Below, piece by piece: positions 8,579-19,097 of a stretch of 64,000 nt of DNA (position 1 is the first letter of the stretch; every line of letters begins with the position of its first letter). The position numbers and the translations under genes were made by a program. Source of the stretch: Synechococcus sp. CS-1328 (GTDB lineage: Bacteria; Cyanobacteriota; Cyanobacteriia; PCC-6307; Cyanobiaceae). The notes under the pieces are model-generated. The model was not told where the DNA came from. It was given only the letters and a program-made list of their open reading frames with translations, and made no database searches. The stretch is from contig NZ_JAHLYT010000048.1 in assembly GCF_025128095.1 (NCBI RefSeq), positions 1 through 64,000 of the forward strand, in the 5' to 3' direction.

Positions 8579-9256
8579 ATGGTGCGCTTTCTCCATTCCC
8601 GGTCTGTTGCGGCACTGGTTGCCCTGCCTGTCCTTGCGAGTGTTGGCTCCCTGAGCCTGGGCACCACCGCCGTGGCGGCGGAGCCATCCACCTCGTCGTT
8701 GCCGGCGGCCACTCAGACCCGCTCCACCGAGTTCAGCGCCACCGGGTCCGCCGCTACCCAGCCCACCCCAGGCCTGTCGGCTCCCGCCACCACGCTTCCC
8801 TCAGGCACGACACCTGCAGGAACGGGGGCTGGTGATGCCGCCACGGCGCCGATCACCCGCGAGATCCTCCTGGAGCTGGGGCGGCGCACCATCAGCCTGC
8901 GGGAGAACGGCAAGGTGATCAGCAGCTGGCCGGTCGCCATCGGTGATCCCGGTACCCCCACCCCCACGGGCCGCTTCAAGGTCGAGAACAAGGTGGTCAA
9001 TCCTCAGTACCAGAGCACCAAGAGCGGCAAGATCAATCCCGTGTTGGGCGCCAATGGCCCACTGGGTGATCGCTGGATCGGCTTCAAGAGCAGTGGTGCC
9101 AACCAGTACGGCATCCACGGCACCCCCAGCGCCTGGTCCTGGACCGTGAGTTCCCGCTCGGCGGTCACCAATGGTTGCGTGCGCATGTTGTCCGACCATG
9201 TCCGCAAACTCTTTGAACTGGTCGAGGTGGGGACGCCCGTGGTGGTGACCCGCTGA
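8579..9256 (+). CDS. Periplasmic L,D-transpeptidase (YkuD domain)
   Basis: Cell-wall enzyme making 3-3 peptidoglycan cross-links or attaching proteins to the wall. The ATG at 8579 gives 225 residues with a signal peptide ending near A-V-A-A (about residue 34). A Ser/Thr/Ala/Pro-rich linker follows to about residue 88, and the YkuD catalytic domain fills the rest. The catalytic pair is visible as His180 (in H-G-T-P) and Cys200 (in T-N-G-C-V-R-M); Asn stands where many homologues have His. A start at 8552 would add nine residues in front of the signal. No partner gene is adjacent. Confidence 0.9.
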   Translation: MVRFLHSRSVAALVALPVLASVGSLSLGTTAVAAEPSTSSLPAATQTRSTEFSATGSAATQPTPGLSAPATTLPSGTTPAGTGAGDAATAPITREILLELGRRTISLRENGKVISSWPVAIGDPGTPTPTGRFKVENKVVNPQYQSTKSGKINPVLGANGPLGDRWIGFKSSGANQYGIHGTPSAWSWTVSSRSAVTNGCVRMLSDHVRKLFELVEVGTPVVVTR

Positions 9257-9406
9257 TCCGGCAGGAACCAAAAACATTCTGCAGATCCAGCCGCGAATGC
9301 ATAGGAAGGCCTGTGCCGGCCCGTAGGGTCATTGGCATCTTCGTGATCGAATCCACGCAATCGCTGCTGCTGGCGCGGTGACGTGGATTCGGTCTCAGCC
9401 GGCACC

Positions 9407-9616
9407 ATGGCCCATTCCGTTCCCCTTCGCGCTGGATTTCCGTTGCATCCCTCGGATCACCCCCACAGCTTTGATCCGCTCAACAGCACAGCGCTGAAGT
9501 GGTGCAGCAATGGCGAGCTCTCCGAACTCGATCTGCATCGCATTCTCAGCCGTCTGTCCCAGGTGGATCCGGTGGCGGGTCCGTTGGACCCTCAGGCTTG
9601 CGATCTGGCCAGCTGA
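9407..9616 (+). CDS. Small hypothetical protein
   Basis: A 69-residue open frame from the ATG at 9407 with no recognised domain. The middle (W-C-S-N-G-E-L-S-E-L-D-L-H-R-I-L) looks like a plausible amphipathic helix. The last 71 bases overlap the 3' end of the convergent ClC gene, which is unusual and lowers confidence. It could be a real small cyanobacterial protein or a chance frame. Confidence 0.4.
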   Translation: MAHSVPLRAGFPLHPSDHPHSFDPLNSTALKWCSNGELSELDLHRILSRLSQVDPVAGPLDPQACDLAS

Positions 9617-11621
9617 TCTGACGGGCCAGGGCCAAGGCCATGCCATCGCGGCTGGCCAGCCCCTGCAGTCGGCTCAGCAGCAGACCGCCGGCCGGTAGCC
9701 CATGGGGCAAAGCCCCCCCCAGCGATTGCGGCAGGTCGAACACCGGCAGCTGGCGCAGCCCTTGGGACAGCAACTGTTCCTCCAGTTGGGCCAGGTTGGC
9801 GCTGAGCGGTAACCAGACCAGTTCGCTGCGGCGGCAATCGAGCAGCCGTGGCCGATTGTCCAGGGCGTCATCCTGGCCGTGAAGGTCCGTTTGCCCATCC
9901 AGTCGGCGGGATGGGTCCTGTTGGGGGATCTGCTGGGTGGTCCATCGCTGCTTGGCGCTGAGGACCCGCTGCAGGTCCGGCAGGGTGACCAGCCCCATGG
10001 CCCACTCCCCCTCGCTGACGATCAGGGCATGGCCATGGCAGGCCACCAGTTGGTTCAGGGCCTCGAGAACCGGTGTGTCTGCCTCCAGCACCAGAGGAGC
10101 TTCCGGTTCAAAGGCTTCCGCCACCGATAAGGCCGTGAGCCGGCCACGCCGCTCCTCCTCGATCGGATCCGGTCCCAGCAGGCCAGGATCGTGCAGCCCT
10201 TGCCAGCGCTCCACCAGGGCTGCACTCAGACCGGCGGCCGCCATCAGCGGCAGCACGATGCGGATGTCACGGGTGAGCTCGAACAGCAGCAGCAGGGCCG
10301 TGAGGGGAGCCCGGGCGCTGCCCGCCAGCACCGCCGCCATGCCCACCATGGCGTAGGCCGGTGGTTCAGCCACCGGTAGATGCAGGCCGCTCTCCCCCAG
10401 GATCTGGCCGTAGCAATTGCCCAGCACTGCTCCGAGGAAAAGCGATGGTGCGAAGCCGCCGCCCACGAATCCGGTGGCACTGCTCACGGCCGTGGCGAGC
10501 ACCTTGACCACGAGCAGCACCGCCAGGGTGAGCAGGGGGATGCCACCATCGCGGCCCAGCAGGGCTTCGATCGTGTCGTAACCCACCCCCAGCACCTGGG
10601 GGAACAACAGGGCCATGCCACCCACGGCCGCACCGCCGAGGGCGGTGGGCAGCCCGATCGGCAGGCGCCCCAGCCACTGCTGCAGCCTCTGGCTGCGCCC
10701 TGCGGCCAGCAGGCTGATCAACAGCCAGGACATCAGGCTGGAGACCACTCCCAGGCCCAGATACAGCGGCAGTTCCAGCGGTGAGCGCACCTCGTAGGCC
10801 GGCAGCCTCAGGATCGGGGTATCGCCGAGGCAGAGCTGGGTGACCAGGCAGGAGGCCACCGCCGCCACCAGCACGGCCCGCACGCTGGGACGACCGGGAA
10901 TCGCGCTGAAACTGCCCTCCAGCGCGAAGAACACGCCGGCGATCGGGGCCTTGAAGCCCGCCGCCAGACCCGCCGCTACCCCTGCCGCCACCAGCGTTTT
11001 CTGGCTCTGGGGTGTCAGCCTGCCGCGTTCGCCCACCCACAGGCCGATGTTGCCACCGCCCTCCACGCTGGGGCCCTCGGGTCCCAGGGAGGCGCCGCTG
11101 CCGAGGCTGAGCGAGGCTGCCACCAGCCGCAGCAACGGCAGTTTGGGGGCGGCCGGCTGGCTGCCCTCGGCCATGGCCTGCAGGCTGGGCAGGCCAGGGC
11201 CGAGGTCCCCGCCGATCCGGCGCAGCACCCCCACGGCCAGCCCCCCCAGCGTCGGGACCACCACCACGGGCCAGAGCTCCAGCCAGCCTGGCGCCGATGG
11301 CAGGGGTGGAGGCGTGGGCAGCGGTGCAGCCGGCGGCGGCGGCAGGAACCCCAGGCCCCCCAGGCCGATCTCCAGCAGGGCCTTCAGCGGTGTGCTCCCT
11401 TCTGGCGGCAGGGAAGGCAGCTCCGGGGCCGGCGGTGCGGCGGAGGTTCCCAGGCTGAGCAGGCCTTCCACGAAGGGGCCGAACAGGAAATTGTTGATGA
11501 AGCCCAGCAGCTCATGGAACCCCACGACCGCCAGGCCGGTGGCGGTGCCCACCAGCGCGGCCCAGGCCAGCAGATTCCACTGGAAGGGCAGGGCCGTGGC
11601 CTCGGAGGACGACTGCTGCAT
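9546..11621 (-). CDS. ClC-family chloride channel/antiporter with C-terminal CBS-like region
   Basis: Inner-membrane anion transporter of 691 residues. Family motifs are visible in order: G-P-G-L-P (corresponding to GSGIP), G-P-E-G-P carrying the gating glutamate, and G-G-G-F-A-P-S (corresponding to GxFxP). The hydrophobic core spans about residues 15-490. The retained gating Glu suggests a chloride/proton antiporter, although this is not proof. A loop near residues 60-110 is Pro/Ala-rich and unusual. The C-terminal ~190 residues resemble a CBS pair, separated by a polar Gln/Asp-rich linker, which could sense nucleotides. It starts 28 bases from the hemC 3' end on the same strand. Confidence 0.88.
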   Translation of the reverse strand: MQQSSSEATALPFQWNLLAWAALVGTATGLAVVGFHELLGFINNFLFGPFVEGLLSLGTSAAPPAPELPSLPPEGSTPLKALLEIGLGGLGFLPPPPAAPLPTPPPLPSAPGWLELWPVVVVPTLGGLAVGVLRRIGGDLGPGLPSLQAMAEGSQPAAPKLPLLRLVAASLSLGSGASLGPEGPSVEGGGNIGLWVGERGRLTPQSQKTLVAAGVAAGLAAGFKAPIAGVFFALEGSFSAIPGRPSVRAVLVAAVASCLVTQLCLGDTPILRLPAYEVRSPLELPLYLGLGVVSSLMSWLLISLLAAGRSQRLQQWLGRLPIGLPTALGGAAVGGMALLFPQVLGVGYDTIEALLGRDGGIPLLTLAVLLVVKVLATAVSSATGFVGGGFAPSLFLGAVLGNCYGQILGESGLHLPVAEPPAYAMVGMAAVLAGSARAPLTALLLLFELTRDIRIVLPLMAAAGLSAALVERWQGLHDPGLLGPDPIEEERRGRLTALSVAEAFEPEAPLVLEADTPVLEALNQLVACHGHALIVSEGEWAMGLVTLPDLQRVLSAKQRWTTQQIPQQDPSRRLDGQTDLHGQDDALDNRPRLLDCRRSELVWLPLSANLAQLEEQLLSQGLRQLPVFDLPQSLGGALPHGLPAGGLLLSRLQGLASRDGMALALARQISWPDRKPEGPTDPPPDPPGTDG

Positions 11622-11648
11622 GGCCGAGGCCGTGACCGCCTCTCCGCT

Positions 11649-12614
11649 TCAGGCCTCAGGCCGGACGCTGGCGAAGATCTCCTGCAGGATCTCGCCGGCG
11701 CCCTGCTGCTTGAGCGTGTGGGCCAGGGCGATGCCGATCGCTTCTGGATCCTCCTGGGGACCATGGGCTTCGTCGCGGATCAGGCGCAGGCCATCAAGGC
11801 TGGCCACCATGCCGGTGAGCACCAGGTCGCCGCTGCCGTCTGGCCCCTCGAAGCGGGTGTTCACACCGATCGGCACCTGGCAGCCACCCTCCAGTTCCCG
11901 CAGGAAGGCCCGTTCCGCCAGGCAGCGGCGGGCGGTGGGGGTGTGCTCCAGCACCTTGATCTGCTGCAGCACGGCCTCGTCACCCTCGCGGCATTCGATG
12001 CCCAGGGCGCCCTGGCCCACGGCATGCAGAGAGATCGACGGGTCGATCAGTTCGTGGATGCGGTCGCCCAGGCCGAGGCGACCCAGGCCGGCTGCCGCCA
12101 GGATCAGGCAGTCGAACTCGCCGGAATCGAGTTTTTCGAGGCGGGTGATCACATTGCCGCGCACATCCTTGAAGACGAGGTGCGGGTAGTGGTGCCGCAG
12201 CTGGGCCAGGCGGCGCAACGAGCTGGTGCCCACTACAGCGCCCTGCGGCAGGGTGGCCAGGGTCTTGTCCCTGTGCGTCTCGTGCACCACCAGGGCATCG
12301 GCCGGATCCTCCCGCTCGGTGATGCAACCCAGCATCAGCCCCTCGGGCAGGTTGGTGGGCAGATCCTTGAGGCTGTGGACGGCGATGTCGGCCTGGTCCA
12401 CCAGCATCTGGGCTTCCAGCTCCTTGGTGAACAGCCCCTTGTCGCCGATCTTGGCCAGGGCCACATCGAGGATCTTGTCGCCCTGGGTGGCCATCGCCTC
12501 GATCGAGATCTCCAGGCCGTCGTGGGCCTTGGCCAGCTCATCGCGCACCCAGTGGGTCTGCACCATGGCGAGCTGGCTGCGGCGGGAGGCAATGCGCAGG
12601 GTGGAGCCGGCCAT
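11649..12614 (-). CDS. hemC: Hydroxymethylbilane synthase (porphobilinogen deaminase)
   Basis: Cytoplasmic enzyme joining four porphobilinogen units into hydroxymethylbilane in the heme/chlorophyll pathway. The ATG at 12614 gives 321 residues of normal length, starting [12 protein letters not shown]. Cys245, in E-G-G-C-Q-V-P, is the attachment site of the dipyrromethane cofactor. The V-H-S-L-K-D-L-P and G-T-S-S-L-R-R motifs are also present. An in-frame start 36 bases upstream is possible but not conserved-looking. It precedes the ClC gene by 27 bases on the same strand, so read-through is plausible without functional linkage. Confidence 0.96.
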   Translation of the reverse strand: MAGSTLRIASRRSQLAMVQTHWVRDELAKAHDGLEISIEAMATQGDKILDVALAKIGDKGLFTKELEAQMLVDQADIAVHSLKDLPTNLPEGLMLGCITEREDPADALVVHETHRDKTLATLPQGAVVGTSSLRRLAQLRHHYPHLVFKDVRGNVITRLEKLDSGEFDCLILAAAGLGRLGLGDRIHELIDPSISLHAVGQGALGIECREGDEAVLQQIKVLEHTPTARRCLAERAFLRELEGGCQVPIGVNTRFEGPDGSGDLVLTGMVASLDGLRLIRDEAHGPQEDPEAIGIALAHTLKQQGAGEILQEIFASVRPEA

Positions 12615-12798
12615 CGAAAACCTTCGGTTGGCAGTCGAGCTGCCGATCAACAGCCGCCCAGCCTAAGGACCGGCCCGCTCGGGTCAGCCAGCAGCGCGAT
12701 GCTCCGTGATCTGCCGATGCATGCATCCTGCTGCTGCTGCAGGAAGATCCAGCTGGCGATCAGGTCATCCGCCAGCTTTCAGGCCATCCGGCGCGCGT

Positions 12799-13215
12799 TC
12801 AGCCGAAGAAATCCAGGGGCAGCGGTCCCCAGGTGTCCTCTGCATCGGGATCGGCGGGGCTGTGGCCGCTGATCAGCAGCCCTTCGCCCAGGCCGTTCTC
12901 ATGACGCAGGCTGAAGCTGCCGGTGTTCTGGTTGCCCTTGAGGAACACCGGCCCAGCCTCGGCCGCCGCTGCGCTGGCGCCGCCCTCCGGGTCACGGCCG
13001 TTCAGGGGGGTCAGGGGGCTCCAGCCCAGGGCCGCTTCGCAGTGGCGCAGGGCGGTTGTGGCGGCAGAGGCCGACGGGGCCATCACCCCCACGGTGAACC
13101 AGTCGCAGGCGGCCAGCAACTCCTGCAGCTCCTGGCGCAGCACCTGCCGTTCAGCCTCACTGAGGCTGGGGGCGGTGCGCAGTCCGCGCAGGTCGACGAG
13201 GGCAGCGACAGCCAT
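12799..13215 (-). CDS. DUF1824 family protein
   Basis: Conserved cyanobacterial protein of 138 residues, probably cytoplasmic, function unknown. The family call rests on remembered resemblance: an N-terminal helix (A-E-R-Q-V-L-R-Q-E-L-Q-E-L), the A-C-D-W-F-T-V-G-V block, and the G-N-Q-N-T-G-S-F and G-E-G-L-L-I-S-G-H blocks. The start overlaps the stop of the upstream PAP2 gene in TGATG, so translation is probably coupled. That makes it the last gene of the sigA-GT2-GT83-PAP2 run. Confidence 0.75.
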   Translation of the reverse strand: MAVAALVDLRGLRTAPSLSEAERQVLRQELQELLAACDWFTVGVMAPSASAATTALRHCEAALGWSPLTPLNGRDPEGGASAAAAEAGPVFLKGNQNTGSFSLRHENGLGEGLLISGHSPADPDAEDTWGPLPLDFFG

Positions 13216-13859
13216 CAGGGGGAGGAATCGGCAGGGCTGCGCCAGATTGACAGGCAGACCGTCAGCCAGGCGAGGCCCACGGCTCCGCCGGCGATCAGGT
13301 CGCTGGGCCAATGGGCCCGCACCACCAGGGTGCTCAACCACACCAGCGCCACCCACAGGCCCGCGCCGATCGTCAGGGGCCAGCGCAGCCGTGGATGGTG
13401 CGCCGCCAGGATCGTCACCATGGCGAAATAGAAGACCACGCCACCAGCGGCATGGCCACTGGGAAAGCTGCGCCCATCCACCTCCAGCAACTTCTCGTGG
13501 GGCCTGGAGCGATCGAAGAAGGGTTTCAGCAGCCGATCCACGATCAGCAGAATGCCGCCGGTGGCCACCACCAGCATGGCCAGATCGCGCCACCACCGCT
13601 TGAACGACACATAGAACAGGGCGGCGAGCACCAGCACGAAGGTGAAGCCGACGCCACTGATCCGATAGACCTGCACCAGCACCGCCCGCAGGGGGCCGCG
13701 GATGCTCTCGCCGATCCAGTCGAGCACCGCCTCATCGAAGCGCGGCGGCTGCTTGGGATCGAGGTTCATCGCCAGTGCGGTCACCAGAGCGATGCAGACC
13801 AGGACCGTCAGAGCGTCGATCCAGCGGAGCTGCGGCCGGGGAAGGGAAAGGCGCGGCAT
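13215..13859 (-). CDS. PAP2-family membrane phosphatase
   Basis: Membrane phosphatase of 214 residues with about five or six membrane spans. All three active-site motifs are visible: K-P-F-F-D-R-S-R-P, P-S-G-H, and R-A-H-W-P-S-D. The likely substrate is a lipid (di)phosphate, such as undecaprenyl pyrophosphate or phosphatidic acid; which one cannot be read from sequence. The start overlaps the GT83 stop (TGATG), and the stop overlaps the DUF1824 start in the same way. A polyprenyl-phosphate recycling role beside two glycosyltransferases is a reasonable inference. Confidence 0.88.
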   Translation of the reverse strand: MPRLSLPRPQLRWIDALTVLVCIALVTALAMNLDPKQPPRFDEAVLDWIGESIRGPLRAVLVQVYRISGVGFTFVLVLAALFYVSFKRWWRDLAMLVVATGGILLIVDRLLKPFFDRSRPHEKLLEVDGRSFPSGHAAGGVVFYFAMVTILAAHHPRLRWPLTIGAGLWVALVWLSTLVVRAHWPSDLIAGGAVGLAWLTVCLSIWRSPADSSP

Positions 13860-15685
13860 CAGGAGGTCCTCCGGTTGCGGGATCGTTTGCGCGGACGCAG
13901 GTCGTCGAGGGGGACGCGCCAGAGCTCCTGAACCCCGCGCTGACCCAGCCGTTCGATCCGATCGGCCGGCAGGGCGAAGCCATCGAGTTCGTGGCGATCG
14001 CCCAGCAGAAGGACGCTGACACTTGCGGGCTGAACGTCGAGCAAGGAGGGATCCTGCTTCCAGAGATCCTTGACGTCGCTGGCATCGCCGAGGAACACGG
14101 CCGACCGTCCGCCATAGAAGAGGGTGCTGTAGCGCTTGGTGCCCACCACCCACAGGGGTTCATCCGGGCGGCTCTGGCTGCCCGCCAGCTGTTGCAGCTG
14201 CCGCACGGGGAGCTGGCGTTCCCGATCCAGCAGCGGACCAAGGGGTGCCACCACACCGAACAGCACCGCCAGGAAGCCGGCCAGATTGGGAAGCCAGATC
14301 CAGTCGCTGCGGCGGCCCAGCATCAAGGCCAGGCCCACCAGCGCGGCCAGGCCGAGCAGCACCGCCAGCAGCTGCGGCAGACCGGAGCTGCTCAGGGCGG
14401 CGGCGAGCTGGGGATAGGCCGGATCCCGGCTGACCCAGCCCGGTGCCAGGGCGGCCGCGGCGGAACCCGCGGCCAGCAGCGCCACGTTCACCCAGCTGGC
14501 CAAGGCCCAGGGCGTTGGAACCTGCCGCACCCGTGAATCGGTGGGCAGGGGATGCCACAGCAGGGCCACCAGCAGGCTGGCGGCTGGAATGGCCGGCAGG
14601 ATGTAACCCGGCAGCTTGGTGGCGGCGGCCGAAAAGAACGCCACGATCAAGACCAGCCACAGCAGCAGGATCGTCGGCAGGGCCAGGGCGTCGGCTTGGC
14701 GTGCGCGGGCCAGGGGCCAGGGGGCGGACCGGGCGATCGCCTGGGGCAGGAACGGCGACCAGGGCAGCAGCAGCAGCACCAGCCAGGGCAGGTAGAACCA
14801 GGGCGGTCCTGGGTGGTCATAGAGCACGCTGGTGAAGCGCTCCAGGTTGCTGAAACCGAGGAAGCCGCCCAGGAAGGCCTGGCCGTGGACCGCCGTGGCA
14901 GCGGCGTACCAGGGCAGGGCGATGCCGCAGAACAGCAGGGTCATCGCGGCCAGGGGGAAGGGCCGCAGCCAGCGGGACCAATGGCCCCGCACCACCAGGT
15001 CGGCGCCGATCACGATGGCAGGCAGCAACAGGCCCACCGGGCCCTTGGCCAGCACGGCGATGCCGGCGAAGCAGGCCATGCCCATCCGCCCCAGGGCGAT
15101 CAGGCGCCGGTTGGAAGGATCCCGTTCCGCCACCAGATAGCTGAACAGCGCCAGGGTGATGGCGCTGGACAGGAACATGTCGGTGGTGGCGGTGCGGCCC
15201 CAGCCGATCCAGGCCGGTGTGGTGGCCAGCACTCCGGCCGCCAGCCCGGCCCGCGCCACGGCTTTCAGCCGCGATTCCCCAGCGGGCGCCCAGAGCAGCA
15301 ACAGGCCGAACGTGGCCAGCACCACGGCACTGGCGGCCAGGGCCACCGGCAGTCGCGCCGCTACTTCGGAGACACCGAACAGTCGGAAGCTCAGGGCCAC
15401 CATCCAATAGCCCCAGGCCGGATAGTCGAAGAACGTGGTGCCGTTCCACCAGGGCGTGACCCAGTCGTTGCGCAGCAGCATCTGATGGCCCACCTCCACA
15501 AAGAGGGCCTCGGTCTTGTCCATCAGGCCGAGGGCGCCGAGGCCGTTGAAGAAAGCCAGCCAGCAGAGCCCGATCAGCCCCACGATTGCCAGCAACGCCA
15601 GCCGGATCGGCTGGTCTTGCAACACGCTCAGCCTGCTCTTCAATCCAGCACTCTGAACATCAGCCAGGTTCTGCAATCCAGCCAC
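13859..15685 (-). CDS. GT83/ArnT-like polyprenyl-phosphate glycosyltransferase
   Basis: Integral membrane transferase of 608 residues with about 12 spans and a C-terminal soluble tail (about 480-608). The N-terminal periplasmic loop has the D-K-T-E-A-L-F-V-E motif with the acidic residues expected of the PMT/ArnT fold, followed by the F-D-Y-P-A-W-G-Y-W segment. Such enzymes take a sugar from a polyprenyl-phosphate donor and move it to lipid A or another envelope acceptor. The donor could be made by the GT2 enzyme encoded 65 bases upstream, and PAP2 overlaps its 3' end. The sugar and acceptor are unknown; aminoarabinose should not be assumed. Confidence 0.82.
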   Translation of the reverse strand: MAGLQNLADVQSAGLKSRLSVLQDQPIRLALLAIVGLIGLCWLAFFNGLGALGLMDKTEALFVEVGHQMLLRNDWVTPWWNGTTFFDYPAWGYWMVALSFRLFGVSEVAARLPVALAASAVVLATFGLLLLWAPAGESRLKAVARAGLAAGVLATTPAWIGWGRTATTDMFLSSAITLALFSYLVAERDPSNRRLIALGRMGMACFAGIAVLAKGPVGLLLPAIVIGADLVVRGHWSRWLRPFPLAAMTLLFCGIALPWYAAATAVHGQAFLGGFLGFSNLERFTSVLYDHPGPPWFYLPWLVLLLLPWSPFLPQAIARSAPWPLARARQADALALPTILLLWLVLIVAFFSAAATKLPGYILPAIPAASLLVALLWHPLPTDSRVRQVPTPWALASWVNVALLAAGSAAAALAPGWVSRDPAYPQLAAALSSSGLPQLLAVLLGLAALVGLALMLGRRSDWIWLPNLAGFLAVLFGVVAPLGPLLDRERQLPVRQLQQLAGSQSRPDEPLWVVGTKRYSTLFYGGRSAVFLGDASDVKDLWKQDPSLLDVQPASVSVLLLGDRHELDGFALPADRIERLGQRGVQELWRVPLDDLRPRKRSRNRRTS

Positions 15686-15750
15686 GTGCCCATCGTGATC
15701 GACAGGTTAAGGCTCCGCCTCCGGGCCGGCTGGTTGAGGAGCGGACCGCT

Positions 15751-16929
15751 TCAGGGCGTGTTCCAGACGAAGCGGGAGGAGGCGGCGTAGTTCCAGACAA
15801 ACACCACCAGGATGCCGGCCAGCTGGGCCCAGAAGGTGTCGGGCGAGACGAAGTTGTAGAACGCCGAGGCCAGGCCCACATTGGCCAGCACCGGCAGGGA
15901 CGCCACCAGCAGAAATTTGAGCAGGCCCCGCAGCAATCCCAGGCCTCGCAACCGCTGGAAGCGGAAGGTGAGGGCGTTGTTGATCAGGTAGTTCGAGCTG
16001 GCGGCGGCCACCACGGCCACGGGCAGGGCCTGTTCAAAGTCGAACCGGTCGCCGGCCATCAGCAGGGCGGTCATCAGCAGCTGTACCGCTACACCGCTGA
16101 TCCCCACCAGACCGAAGCTGATCGCCCGTCGGGGCAGCAGCCGAAAACTGAGGCTGTGCAGGATCGAGATCAGGAAGTCCCAGAACACCGCCAGATCCAG
16201 CTTGGAGCTGCCGTAGCTGCGCGGCTGGAAGGTGAGCGGGATATCGGCGGCCCTGAGGCGGCCGCCGCTGACGGCCAGCAGTTCGTAGAGGAACTTGAAG
16301 CCATTCACGTCCACGGCGCGGATCAGGGGCAGCACTTTGTCGAGCCGCAGCGCGAAGAAGCCGCTCATGAAATCGCTCAGCGGCCCATAGGCTCGGGCCA
16401 GGCTGAAGCGGGCCACGCTGTTGGCCCAGGTGGAGCCGGTCTCCCGGCGGCCGCTCAGACCGCGGATCTCGGCCCCCGGGTGGAAGCGGCTGCCGATCAC
16501 CAGATCGAGATCGTCGGTCTGCAGCCTCTCGAGAGCACGGAACACCGAACCCGGTTCGTGCTGACCGTCGCTGTCCATCACCACCGCCAGATCCCCGGTG
16601 GCATCCAGCAGCCCTTCCTTGATGGCGCTGGCCAGACCGGCCCGGCCGACGCGGCGGATCAGCCGGATCGCCGGTTCGCCATGGGCCAGCCTCCTCACCA
16701 GCTCGGCGGTGCCGTCGGCGGAGTCGTCGTCCACCACCAGGATCTCGAGATCGAACTGGCGGCGCAGCGGCAGCAACTGCGCCAGCAAGGGCTCGATGTT
16801 GCCCCGCTCGTTGTAGGTGGGCAGCACGATCGAGACGCGGACCGGGGCCGGCGCCGCCATCGCAGGGGCCGGCTCGGACGAGGGGAGTGCGGTCAAGGGG
16901 TGAACGGGCGCTCCAGGCTCAGCAGGCAC
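15751..16929 (-). CDS. GT2 glycosyltransferase fused to GtrA-like membrane domain
   Basis: Two-part protein of 392 residues. The cytoplasmic GT2 domain (about 30-260) has S-I-V-L-P-T-Y-N-E, V-V-D-D-D-S-A-D-G and M-D-S-D-G-Q-H signatures, as in dolichyl/undecaprenyl-phosphate sugar synthases. The C-terminal ~125 residues form four membrane spans resembling GtrA, a putative flippase of polyprenyl-linked sugars. Synthesis and flipping of a lipid-linked sugar could thus be fused. I took the GTG at 16929, four bases after the sigA stop; an ATG at 16860 is a strong alternative. It probably continues the sigA transcript and feeds the GT83 enzyme. Confidence 0.85.
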   Translation of the reverse strand: MPAEPGAPVHPLTALPSSEPAPAMAAPAPVRVSIVLPTYNERGNIEPLLAQLLPLRRQFDLEILVVDDDSADGTAELVRRLAHGEPAIRLIRRVGRAGLASAIKEGLLDATGDLAVVMDSDGQHEPGSVFRALERLQTDDLDLVIGSRFHPGAEIRGLSGRRETGSTWANSVARFSLARAYGPLSDFMSGFFALRLDKVLPLIRAVDVNGFKFLYELLAVSGGRLRAADIPLTFQPRSYGSSKLDLAVFWDFLISILHSLSFRLLPRRAISFGLVGISGVAVQLLMTALLMAGDRFDFEQALPVAVVAAASSNYLINNALTFRFQRLRGLGLLRGLLKFLLVASLPVLANVGLASAFYNFVSPDTFWAQLAGILVVFVWNYAASSRFVWNTP

Positions 16930-16933
16930 AGGA

Positions 16934-18445
<1,512 letters not shown>

Positions 18446-18715
18446 CGGATGCGGCGAGACGATGGTGTGGGGAAGGCGAAACTGGGGAATCGGAGCGTTC
18501 AGCCTGTGGGATGGACCTGCGGTGGACCGGACCGGCGCTGGAACGCACCGGAGGAACGCAAGAAGATCAAGGGAGCTCAGGGGGTGTCCCATGGAGAGCG
18601 CCCTGACGGCAGGACGAATCAATCGGCAGGTGGAGGCTCCGGATCAGGAGCCCTGCAGAACGGATCGGTTCAGGATCAAACGCGATCGGGTCAGGTTGTT
18701 CAGCGATCGGGACGC
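18446..18715. other. Intergenic region upstream of sigA
   Basis: About 270 bases between the sigA start and the SRP RNA candidate. It should hold the minus-strand sigA promoter and leader. I recognise no gene and no confident -10/-35 pair. A reading frame continues through part of it on the minus strand, but its predicted peptide has no conserved features. Confidence 0.4.
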
Positions 18716-18825
18716 CAGATCAGCCCATGGCCGGATCACCTGGGTCTTCCCGGGACTCCCCGGAAGGGAGCAAGGGAGACGCTTGCGGCAGTGGAGCTGC
18801 CGGCCGGTGGGTCACTGCGGCTCCC
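18716..18825 (+). ncRNA. ffs: Signal recognition particle RNA (4.5S-like)
   Basis: Candidate RNA partner of Ffh in co-translational membrane targeting. The core at 18752-18775 holds a GGAA tetraloop (18762-18765) closed by C/G pairs and followed by GG-AGCA, the signature of the SRP domain IV hairpin. Flanking arms GTCT-TCCC (18744-18751) and GGGAGAC (18774-18780) extend it. Outer arms GGCCGG (18729-18734) with CCGGCC (18800-18805), and CCCA (18724-18727) with TGGG (18808-18811), close a hairpin of about 100 nt, the expected size of short bacterial SRP RNA. Exact ends are uncertain. No other feature explains this part of the intergenic region. Confidence 0.72.
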
Positions 18826-18935
18826 TGGGCAAAGCAGTGCCTGGAAGCCAACAGCGTGACCGAACCGCTGGGGCGGGCCGGTCGAAGGGCGTGTGGGGGA
18901 CCTGATCGAAGGCCGAGAACCTGACCGATAACGGG

Positions 18936-19096
18936 AGAAGATGGAGAACGGAGCCGAGGCAGTGCTGTCAGGGGTGGTCGCAGACCTGGAGGACCTGATC
19001 TCGAGGACGGTCCTGCGCTTCGGGTCTTCCCTCTGGACGGAACTCTGCCGGGTTCCGACAGCAGCTTTGAAACTGCTCAACGCCATTATCTTAAGA
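18936..19096 (+). ncRNA. Structured RNA candidate, 6S-like
   Basis: A stretch of about 160 bases folds by eye into one long rod. The ends pair as AAGA/TGG at 18938-18944 with CCA..TCTT at 19083-19092, with a TTA bulge. TGCTGTC (18963-18969) pairs with GACAGCA (19057-19063), AGACC (18982-18986) with GGTCT (19023-19027), and AGGACC (18990-18995) with GGTCCT (19009-19014) at the tip. A small hairpin GGAAC (19039-19043)/GTTCC (19052-19056) lies on the 3' side of an open middle. That layout and size match 6S RNA, the RNA polymerase decoy. A terminator follows directly. A 64-codon frame across it looks accidental. The identity is inference from fold only. Confidence 0.48.
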
Positions 19097-19097
19097 A

